From Streptomyces sp. CB02058 (GTDB lineage Bacteria; Actinomycetota; Actinomycetes; Streptomycetales; Streptomycetaceae): a stretch of 64,000 bases of DNA. Shown here in pieces: positions 9,086 to 15,818 of this stretch (position 1 is its first letter; each line of letters starts with the position of its first letter). Below the pieces are notes generated by a model that worked only from the letters and a program-made list of their open reading frames with translations, was not told the origin of the DNA and did no database searches. The stretch is taken from positions 372,001-436,000 of the forward strand of contig NZ_LIPG01000002.1 of NCBI RefSeq assembly GCF_001905505.1. Reading direction: 5' to 3'. Position numbers and translations under genes: made by a program.

Positions 9086-10224
9086 CCATCCATCTCCCGC
9101 AGGGTCCGTACGAACCCCGGACCACCCCGCTCGACCTGGCGCCGGACGGGGCGCCGCTCGCCTCCCGCACGGTCTTCTCCGCGGCCCACGTCGTCGCCGA
9201 CCCGTACGCCGACATCAGCCCCGACGACCCGGTCGCCGTCGACTGGGACGCCACCCTCGCCTTCCGCCGCCACCTCTGGTCGCACGGCCTGGGCGTCGCC
9301 GAGGCCATGGACACCGCGCAGCGCGGCATGGGCCTGGACTGGGCGGGCGCCTCCGAGCTCATCCGCCGCTCCGCCGCCGAGGCGAAGTCCGTGGGCGGCA
9401 GGATCGCCTGCGGCGTCGGCACCGACCAGCTCACCGGACCCGCGAGCCTGCCCGAGGTGCGCGCCGCGTACGAGGAGCAGCTCGCCCTGGTCGAGGAGAG
9501 CGGCGCGCAGGCCATCCTGATGGCCTCCCGCGCGCTGGCCGCCGCGGCGAACGGCCCCGAGGACTACCTGGAGACGTACGCCCATCTCCTGCGCCAGGCC
9601 ACGGAGCCCGTCGTCCTGCACTGGCTCGGCCCCATGTTCGACCCGGCGCTGGAGGGCTACTGGGGCAGCGCCGACCTCGACGCCGCCACGGACACCTTCC
9701 TGAAGGTCATCGCCGAACACCCGGACAAGGTCGACGGCATCAAGATCTCGCTCCTGGACGCCGAGCGCGAGATCGACGTACGGCGCCGTCTTCCCGGCGG
9801 GGTGCGCTGCTACACCGGCGACGACTTCAACTACCCCGAGCTGATCGCGGGCGACGACCGGGGCTTCAGCCACGCGCTGCTCGGCATCTTCGACCCGCTG
9901 GGTCCGCTGGCCGCCCACGCCGTGCGGGTCCTGGACACCGGGGACGTCCAGGGGTTCCGCGACCTCCTCGACCCCACGGTCGAGCTGTCGCGCCACCTCT
10001 TCGAGGCCCCCACCCGCTTCTACAAGACGGGCGTCGTGTTCCTCGCCTGGCTGGCGGGCCACCAGGACCACTTCACGATGGTCGGCGGCCTCCAGTCCGC
10101 GCGCTCGCTGCCGCACCTGGCGAAGGCGTACGAACTGGCCGACCGGCTCGGCCTGTTCCCCGACCCCGAGCTGGCCGAGTCCCGCATGCGCGCGCTGCTG
10201 ACCGTCCACGGAGGAAGCCGATGA
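9082..10224 (+). CDS. DUF993 family, dihydrodipicolinate-synthase-like protein
   Basis: A 380-residue protein read as a (beta/alpha)8 aldolase-like enzyme related to the dihydrodipicolinate synthase group. Visible landmarks are the barrel strand GGRIACGVGTDQL, the segment PVVLHWLGPMFDPALEGYWG and the candidate Schiff-base region HPDKVDGIKISLLD, with Lys in the place expected for class I aldolases. The GTG overlaps the previous stop codon (GTGA), so translation is coupled. It probably cleaves or rearranges the keto-sugar made by the upstream dehydrogenase; this is inference from the operon, as no biochemical role is established to my knowledge. Confidence 0.85.
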   Translation: MTIHLPQGPYEPRTTPLDLAPDGAPLASRTVFSAAHVVADPYADISPDDPVAVDWDATLAFRRHLWSHGLGVAEAMDTAQRGMGLDWAGASELIRRSAAEAKSVGGRIACGVGTDQLTGPASLPEVRAAYEEQLALVEESGAQAILMASRALAAAANGPEDYLETYAHLLRQATEPVVLHWLGPMFDPALEGYWGSADLDAATDTFLKVIAEHPDKVDGIKISLLDAEREIDVRRRLPGGVRCYTGDDFNYPELIAGDDRGFSHALLGIFDPLGPLAAHAVRVLDTGDVQGFRDLLDPTVELSRHLFEAPTRFYKTGVVFLAWLAGHQDHFTMVGGLQSARSLPHLAKAYELADRLGLFPDPELAESRMRALLTVHGGSR

Positions 10225-11054
10225 GCACCGAGCTCTCCCGCCTGTCCATCAACCAGGAGACGGTCCGTCAGCTCTCCCTCCCGGAGCTCGTCGAGGGCTG
10301 CGCCAAGGCGGGCATCGGACAGGTCGGCCTCTGGCGGGCCCCGGTGCAGGAGTACGGCGTCGAGCGCGCCGGGCAGCTGATGAGGGACGCGGGTCTCACC
10401 GTCACCAGCCTCTGCCGCGGCGGCTTCCTCACCGCGACCGACCCGGCGGAGCGGGCCCGCGCGCTGGAGGACAACCGGGCCGCGGTCGACGAGGCCGCGG
10501 GCGTGAACACGGACACCCTGGTCCTGGTCTCCGGCGGGCTCCCGGACGGCGACAAGGACCTGTTCGGCGCCCGCGAGCGCATCGCCGACGCCCTGGGCGA
10601 GCTGGCGCCGTACGCGGCGGAGCGCGGAGTGCGCCTCGCGATCGAGCCGCTGCACCCGATGTTCGCCTCGGACCGCTGCGTCGTGTCGACCCTCTCGCAG
10701 GCACTTGACCTCGCGGAGCGCTTCCCCGCCGAGCAGGTCGGGGTGGTCGTCGACACGTATCACATCTGGTGGGACGACCAGGTGCCCGCGCAGATCGCGC
10801 GGGCGGGCGCGGGCGGGCGGATCCACTCCTTCCAGCTGGCCGACTGGATCACCCCGCTCCCGGCGGGAGTTCTGGTGGGACGTGGCCAACTGGGCGACGG
10901 ATGCGTGGACTTCCGCGCGATGCGCGCGCAGGTCGAGGCGACCGGCTTCGACGGGCCGATCGAGGTCGAGATCTTCAACGAGGAGCTGTGGGCCCGTGAC
11001 GGCGCCGAGGTGGTGGCCGAGGTCGCCGCCCGGTACCTGGAACACGCCTGCTGA
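10221..11054 (+). CDS. Sugar phosphate isomerase/epimerase (AP endonuclease 2 TIM barrel)
   Basis: A 277-residue xylose-isomerase-like TIM barrel. Metal-site residues of the family are visible: RLAIEPLHP (Glu), VVDTYHIWWD (Asp and His), HSFQLADW (His) and IEVEIFNEELW (Glu). Members isomerise, epimerise or dehydrate keto-sugars. The ATG overlaps the preceding stop codon (ATGA), and the gene closes a three-gene operon ended by a strong hairpin at 11195. Together with the dehydrogenase and the aldolase-like protein it forms a self-contained degradation route whose sugar is not identified. Confidence 0.88.
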   Translation: MSTELSRLSINQETVRQLSLPELVEGCAKAGIGQVGLWRAPVQEYGVERAGQLMRDAGLTVTSLCRGGFLTATDPAERARALEDNRAAVDEAAGVNTDTLVLVSGGLPDGDKDLFGARERIADALGELAPYAAERGVRLAIEPLHPMFASDRCVVSTLSQALDLAERFPAEQVGVVVDTYHIWWDDQVPAQIARAGAGGRIHSFQLADWITPLPAGVLVGRGQLGDGCVDFRAMRAQVEATGFDGPIEVEIFNEELWARDGAEVVAEVAARYLEHAC

Positions 11055-11194
11055 GAACGGGACTCACGGCCCGGGGTAAAGAGATCGCAAAGCCGTGCAA
11101 CCTTTGCGTACCCTCCCCGGTCGTACTCTGCGTCGGGACTTCCGGGGAGGGGTCCGGGGGGATTCGGGAAGCCCGACGGAGGGGGAAAGCGAGG

Positions 11195-11220
11195 GGGGTC
11201 CGGCCTGTGGGCCGGGCCCC
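11195..11220 (+). terminator. Rho-independent-like terminator after the sugar operon
   Basis: An 11-bp stem (GGGGTCCGGCC pairing with GGCCGGGCCCC, one G-U) with loop TGTG, followed by ATTCCGCTTTTC. It lies between the plus-strand operon and the 3' end of the minus-strand ATPase gene. Confidence 0.65.
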
Positions 11221-11238
11221 ATTCCGCTTTTCAGGGGG

Positions 11239-11850
11239 TCAGCGCCTCACGTCCACGGAGAGATGCGGCCAGGCCGCGGCCGCCGCGGTGACGTCGCCCG
11301 GCAGCCGGTCCGTTCCACGTACGTCTTCGCAGGGGCGGAAGTGGACGACCGTTCCCGTCGTGCCGTCGTCGGCGATCGGCTCCAGACCGGTCACCGGGAC
11401 GCCGTGCTCGTAGCGCTGGGTCCAGGAGCCGTTGTGGCGGCGGTTGGTGTGGACGAGCCACTCGCTGAGCGCGGCGACGACGGACATGCCCCGGCGCGGA
11501 TGACCGTCGGGCAGCGTCTGCGCCCCGGGGGAGTCGAAGAACCGCAGGTCCTGCGTGGCCATGACCGGCTTCCTGACGACCTGGCCGTGCTCGTCGAACC
11601 GGGTGTCGGTTCCCCGGCCGTCGTCCGCCACGGACACGGAGCCGTCGGCGTGGAGGGTGACGAGGCAGCTCCCTCCGCCTCCGCACTCCGCCTCGTCGGC
11701 CGCGTAGGCGAGGACTTCGAGCACCAGGTGCCACGTCCCTCCGGGAGCGAAGGCTGCGGGGTCCCGGCGAATGCCCGACAGGTGGTCGAGGTCCACGGTG
11801 CCGGCCCAGTCGTGGGTCGTGTTGCGCCAGGAAGTTCTTGAAGTGTCCAC
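11239..11850 (-). CDS. Stand-alone GyrB-like GHKL ATPase domain protein
   Basis: A 203-residue protein equivalent to only the ATPase part of a type II topoisomerase B subunit. GHKL landmarks in order: LVLEVLAYAADEAECGGG (N box with the catalytic Glu and DE), VADDGRGTDTRFDEHG (DxGxG, G1 box), RRGMSVVAALSEWL (compare the GyrB segment ending SVVNALS), and TGTVVHFRPCED (G3-like). There is no transducer, Toprim or DNA-cleavage region. The GTG start at 11850 has GGAG 8 nt upstream; the frame is open further, but that stretch reads as Arg/Pro-rich non-coding sequence. It may be a small ATP-binding regulator. It is transcribed away from the eCIS-cargo-like gene. Confidence 0.8.
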   Translation of the reverse strand: MDTSRTSWRNTTHDWAGTVDLDHLSGIRRDPAAFAPGGTWHLVLEVLAYAADEAECGGGGSCLVTLHADGSVSVADDGRGTDTRFDEHGQVVRKPVMATQDLRFFDSPGAQTLPDGHPRRGMSVVAALSEWLVHTNRRHNGSWTQRYEHGVPVTGLEPIADDGTTGTVVHFRPCEDVRGTDRLPGDVTAAAAAWPHLSVDVRR

Positions 11851-12302
11851 GGGAGAATCTCCGCCCTGCCAGGTGATCGCCGCACCGGCGGCCCGCCGGG
11901 AACGGGGCCCCGCGCATCGCCGCCGAAAAGTGGAGGGCCGTCCTTCCGGACGCCTCACCAGGCCCGAATCTAGCCCTGTGCGCCTCGTGGCCCCAGGCCC
12001 GGCACGACGCGACGGGCGCCTCCACGGACGCGGGCGGGCCCCGGCCGGGGGCCGGTTCCCCGCCCTCCGGCGCGGCGGCGTTCGCCGGTCCACGCACCGC
12101 CCGAGGGCCGCCGCGGGGGCGATTCCAGGACCGCCGGGGCCTCTGATTTCTCCTGTGCCCGTCCCGGACGTACGCGGGGGCGGGATAGGCCGGGAGGGCA
12201 GGCGATGGTTCCCGGAGAGTGCCCCGACGGCCCTTGAAATCCGCTCGGGGGCGGGTGACGGTGAACCGACCCCTGTGCCGCGACGGAGAGAAGAGCCGAA
12301 CC
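11851..12302. other. 452-bp divergent intergenic region
   Basis: GC-rich spacer between the GyrB-like gene and the next plus-strand gene. Open frames through it have low-complexity Arg/Pro/Gly products and no ribosome site. It must hold both promoters, but I see no consensus -35/-10 pair that I would defend. Confidence 0.5.
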
Positions 12303-13292
12303 ATGCCCGAACACGAGCGACTCGACCGTGGCGTGGGGGCCGCGCGTGGCGCCAGGGCCCGTAACTCCGGGCGGCCGGGCCTCCTCCGGCCGCACGCCGG
12401 GGTGTCTCCGGCCTCCCCGGAGCTGCTCACCGCGTCACAGGTCGCCGCCGTGCAGAGCTCCGTGGGAAATGCAGCCTTCCGGAAGAGTCTCGGGGCCGGC
12501 GCCGGTGTCCCGGTGCAACGTGCCTTCGAGAAGGACCCGCAGAAGAGGCTCGACGCATGGGTCGGCAAGACGGACGCGCGGGAGAAGGGCACCGACTCGG
12601 CGGGAGTCGCCAAGAGATCGTCCGCGCTGAGTGCCCTCGGGCGGAAGGTCCCGGAGCGGATGATCGAGATCAGCGAACAGTCCACGGACTACAAGCCCGA
12701 CCCGACGGACTCCTCGGGGAAGCCGCCGCTCGTGGGAGGGGCGTTCAAGAACCTCTTCGGGAAGGACGACGCCGGCTCCTTCGCGGTGATGATGGAGAAC
12801 TACCGCCAGAGCAAGGACACGGTGGACCCGGACACCGGGGACGAGGCCAAGGCCCCCGCCTACACCGCGAGCGACGTCTTCCTCAACCAGTGGACCGCGG
12901 CGAGTTCGGTGCTCGACGATGACGGCCTCAAGGGCAACAAGCTGAACAAGGCGGTCAAGCAGTCCTTGACGGCCCCGAAGGACGCCGCGACCGGGACCCC
13001 CGACAAGCTGCCGGACCAGATCTACCGGCAGAACATCTCAGGAGCAGAGGCCAAGAAGGTCCTGGGCGGCATCCTCGGTGACCGGTCCAGGATGACCTTC
13101 ACCGAGAACAGCGACGACTACCGCAGCGTGATGGCCACCGTGAACGGAAAGATGACCCTCAACCAGGTGAAAACGCACAACGCGGTGAAGGGCCTTCCCC
13201 CGGAGCGTGAACAATTCATCTCCGGTGGCGAGTTGACCAAGGATGACAACGGCAACTTCCACATGCGCTTCGACATAGGCCGCCGCGGCTGA
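12303..13292 (+). CDS. Putative eCIS-associated cargo/effector-like protein
   Basis: A 329-residue protein with no signal peptide. The N-terminal stretch LLTASQVAAVQSSVGNAAFRKS followed by a PVQRAF motif resembles the leader common to actinobacterial proteins linked to extracellular contractile injection systems (an LQ-x-x-x-GN-A helix followed by VQR). The remainder (about residues 85-329) is hydrophilic and Lys/Asp rich and I do not recognise a domain. Blocks such as DVFLNQWTAASSVLDDDGL and DRSRMTFTENSDDYRSVMATVNG suggest a folded alpha/beta effector. The ATG at 12303 follows a GGAGAGAAG site. No injection-system structural genes are in the window. The role is inferred from the leader only. 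Confidence 0.7.
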   Translation: MPEHERLDRGVGAARGARARNSGRPGLLRPHAGVSPASPELLTASQVAAVQSSVGNAAFRKSLGAGAGVPVQRAFEKDPQKRLDAWVGKTDAREKGTDSAGVAKRSSALSALGRKVPERMIEISEQSTDYKPDPTDSSGKPPLVGGAFKNLFGKDDAGSFAVMMENYRQSKDTVDPDTGDEAKAPAYTASDVFLNQWTAASSVLDDDGLKGNKLNKAVKQSLTAPKDAATGTPDKLPDQIYRQNISGAEAKKVLGGILGDRSRMTFTENSDDYRSVMATVNGKMTLNQVKTHNAVKGLPPEREQFISGGELTKDDNGNFHMRFDIGRRG

Positions 13293-13341
13293 CCGGGGCC
13301 TCGGGCCGTGCCCGGGGACGGCCGGCTCCCGGACCGTGACG

Positions 13342-13725
13342 TCAGTCACCGTCGAAGCCCCGCCGGGCCGCCTCGATGTGACCGAGGTTCCGGTGGGTCC
13401 ACTCGCACATCACGTCGACCGTCTTCCGCAGCCCCTGGCCCGGCTCCGTCAGGGTGTACTCGACCTTCGGAGGGACCGTCGGGTACACGGTCCGCCCGAC
13501 GAGGCCGTTGCGCTCCAGCATGCGCAGGTTCTGGGTGAGCATCTTGTGGCTGATCCCCTCGACCGCGCCCCGCAGCTCGCTGAAGCGCAGGGTGCCGTCG
13601 CCCAGGGCCTCGATGATCAGGAGCGCCCACTTGTTGGCGACGTCCGAGAAGATCTCCCGCGCCAGCGAGTCCGCGCGCCTCAGGTCGGCCTGCTCGTCCG
13701 GCGAGCCGCTGAACTGCTTGGTCAC
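13342..13725 (-). CDS. HxlR-family transcriptional regulator
   Basis: A 127-residue winged helix protein with the family signature: NKWALLIIEALGDGTLRFSELRGAVEGISHKMLTQ as the recognition helix region, then the wing (RNGLVGRTVYPTVPPKVEYTLTEPG). HxlR proteins respond to electrophiles, quinones or redox stress, usually through a Cys; the only Cys here is in VDVMCEWTH near the C-terminus. It is divergent from a RidA-family gene, which it probably regulates through dyads in the intergenic region. Confidence 0.93.
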   Translation of the reverse strand: MTKQFSGSPDEQADLRRADSLAREIFSDVANKWALLIIEALGDGTLRFSELRGAVEGISHKMLTQNLRMLERNGLVGRTVYPTVPPKVEYTLTEPGQGLRKTVDVMCEWTHRNLGHIEAARRGFDGD

Positions 13726-13764
13726 CTTCTGGTTCCCCTGTCACCGAAAAGTGCGTTCTTCCAC

Positions 13765-13799
13765 GTCAGCACTGACTCTCCTACGGTTTCCCAGTAACC
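13765..13799. promoter_or_regulatory. Candidate HxlR operators between hxlR-type and ridA-type genes
   Basis: Two dyads lie in the 128-bp divergent spacer: GTCAG-CA-CTGAC (13765-13776) and GGTT-TCCCAGT-AACC (13785-13799). The second has the GGTT...AACC form often seen near HxlR genes. Confidence 0.45.
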
Positions 13800-13853
13800 A
13801 CAAGAGAGCACGTGCGGTCCCTGCCGGGACCGTACGGCGAGGAGGCGGACAGC

Positions 13854-14261
13854 ATGGCCATCACCCTGACGAACCCCGCGGGGCTGCCGGAGACCGGTGT
13901 CTACGGGCAGGTGTCGGTCGCGACCGGTTCGAAGCTGGTCTTCGTCGCCGGGCAGGTCGCCTGGGACGGCGACGGCGTCACGGTCGGCGAGGGCGACCTG
14001 GCGGCCCAGGTCGAGCAGTGCTACCTCAACGTCGCCACCGCGCTGGCGGGCGTCGGCGCCTCCTTCGACGACGTGGCGAAGCTGAACGTGCACGTCGTCG
14101 ACTGGACCCCGGACAAGATGCCCCTGCTCCTGGAGGGGATCTCCCGGGCGGCGGCCCGGCTGGGGATCACCCCGAAGCCGCCGGCCACCCTGCTGGGCGT
14201 CGCCGCGCTGGACATCCCCGAGCACATGGTCGAGGTCGAGGCCACAGCAGTCGTCGACTGA
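13854..14261 (+). CDS. RidA family (YjgF/YER057c/UK114) protein
   Basis: A 135-residue RidA-like protein. The family hydrolyses reactive enamine/imine intermediates to protect PLP enzymes, or acts in specific catabolic pathways. Typical blocks are present: KLVFVAGQVAWDGDG, QVEQCYLNVATALAGVGASFDDVAKLNVHVVD, and PATLLGVAALDIPEHMVEVEATAV. The conserved substrate-binding Arg of archetypal RidA (R before the VxVAAL-type block) is replaced (PKPPATLLGV), so it belongs to another Rid subgroup and may not be an imine deaminase. GAGGAGG precedes the ATG at 13854. It is divergent from the HxlR gene. Confidence 0.88.
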   Translation: MAITLTNPAGLPETGVYGQVSVATGSKLVFVAGQVAWDGDGVTVGEGDLAAQVEQCYLNVATALAGVGASFDDVAKLNVHVVDWTPDKMPLLLEGISRAAARLGITPKPPATLLGVAALDIPEHMVEVEATAVVD

Positions 14262-14459
14262 GAGGAGAGGCCCGCCCGGCTCTCCGAACCGTGCGGTCCG
14301 GACGTCCGGGGCCGAACTCCGAAGCCGCTCGGGCGGGTTACCCGCTGGCGTCCCCGCTCGGCGAGGCCGAGAATGCGCAGGCGGGGGCGGTGGTACGTCT
14401 CCGTGGCCGCCGGGAGAGGACCGCGCGGCCGTGACCGCACGGGAAGCACAGGGAGAGGC

Positions 14460-15656
14460 ATGCTGACGAGCGACCGCGAGACCGGCAGAACGGGCGAGGC
14501 CACGGTGCAGGGGGATGTGCTAGCCGGATTCGAAGGCGTACGCGAGGCTTTCCAGCAGGTGGTGCGGGACCAGCCGCTGCCCACCGGACAGCAGTTGGCG
14601 GTCCACCACGGCGGGAAGCGGGTCGTGGACCTCTGGGCCGGACCCGGTGTGGACGGCGACACGCTGACCGGCGTCTTCTCGGTGAGCAAGGGTGCCGCGC
14701 ATGTCGTGGTGGCCCTGCTCGTCCAGGACGGCGTGCTCGACCTGGACCGCGCGGTCGCCGCCTACTGGCCCGAGTTCGGCCAGGCCGGGAAGGACCGGGT
14801 GACGCTGCGCCAACTACTGGCCCACCAGGCGGGTGTGGTCGGTGTCGACGAGGTCTTCACGATCGAGGAGCTGGCCGACGACGCGCTCATGGCAGGCCGC
14901 CTCGCGGCGCAGGCCCCCTACTGGACGCCCGGTGAGGGGTTCGGCTACCACGGGCTCGTCATCGCCGCCCTCACGGGAGAAGTCGTCCGCAGGGCGACCG
15001 GACGGAGCCTTCAGGACTGGTGGGAGCTGCGTGTCCGCCGGCCGCGGGGCGTCGACTTCTACCTGGGGCTCCCCGAGGAACTGGAGCCCCGCTACCTGCC
15101 GGTGACCCCCGCCGTGCCCGAGGCACCCGAGGTGCCCGGGCCGGGGGCCGCGGAGCCCGGGCAGGAGCCGCCGTCGCTGCTGGACATAGCCTTCAGCACG
15201 GCCCACCTGCCGGACCTGTCGGTCTTCCCGAACTTCCGGCGCACGAGGGCCCTCGGCCAGGGGTCGGCGGGCGGCGTGGCCTCCGCCCGGGGCGTGGCCG
15301 CCGCCTACGCGGCGGTGATCGGGTGCCTGGACGACAGCCCCGCGCTGCTCGACCCGGACACGATCGAGACGTTCACCCGGATCCACTCGGAGGGCACCGA
15401 CCTGGTCGGCGAGGTCGAGAGCCGCTTCGCCCTGGGATTTCAGGTCCTCGACGCCCGTTTCGCGGAGGCCGGCCCGGACGCCTTCGGCCACGGGGGCGCG
15501 GCAGGCGCGATGGCCTTCGCGAGCCCTTCCCGGGGACTGGCCTTCGCACACATCAGGAGCCGGTTCGCACTGGGGGACAGCGCGGACCGGGAGAACGCGC
15601 TGCTCATCGGCGAGGTGGCCTCCGCGCTTCGCGGCCTGGGCCACAGGCTGTCGTAA
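14460..15656 (+). CDS. Beta-lactamase-family serine hydrolase (class C/EstB-like)
   Basis: A 398-residue serine hydrolase of the beta-lactamase/transpeptidase fold. The catalytic tetrad SVSK is at residues 74-77 (nucleophile Ser74, base Lys77), a Tyr motif FGYHGL at about 163, and the third motif GHGGAAG near 345 (HGG instead of KTG), typical of esterase/EstB-type members rather than true beta-lactamases. No signal peptide is seen, so it is probably a cytoplasmic esterase or peptidase. The ATG at 14460 is preceded by GGGAGAGG. The neighbours give no clue to the substrate. Confidence 0.88.
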   Translation: MLTSDRETGRTGEATVQGDVLAGFEGVREAFQQVVRDQPLPTGQQLAVHHGGKRVVDLWAGPGVDGDTLTGVFSVSKGAAHVVVALLVQDGVLDLDRAVAAYWPEFGQAGKDRVTLRQLLAHQAGVVGVDEVFTIEELADDALMAGRLAAQAPYWTPGEGFGYHGLVIAALTGEVVRRATGRSLQDWWELRVRRPRGVDFYLGLPEELEPRYLPVTPAVPEAPEVPGPGAAEPGQEPPSLLDIAFSTAHLPDLSVFPNFRRTRALGQGSAGGVASARGVAAAYAAVIGCLDDSPALLDPDTIETFTRIHSEGTDLVGEVESRFALGFQVLDARFAEAGPDAFGHGGAAGAMAFASPSRGLAFAHIRSRFALGDSADRENALLIGEVASALRGLGHRLS

Positions 15657-15806
15657 CACCCCAGGGCCTCTCGTCCGGATCAAGTGGAGCCGCGGGCCCC
15701 GGACCCCGCTCACCGACCCCTCCTGATCCGGACGGAAGCCCCCGGGCGTGGTGGCACGGTGCGGCGTCCGTCCGAGGGCGCGGCCCTCTCTGTCGTACCC
15801 ACCCGA

Positions 15807-15812
15807 TACCGT
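15807..15812 (+). promoter_or_regulatory. -10 box (TACCGT) for leaderless recD2 transcript
   Basis: TACCGT is followed by six bases and the ATG of recD2, and there is no Shine-Dalgarno sequence. This is the standard leaderless arrangement in Streptomyces. Confidence 0.55.
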
Positions 15813-15818
15813 CGGGCC

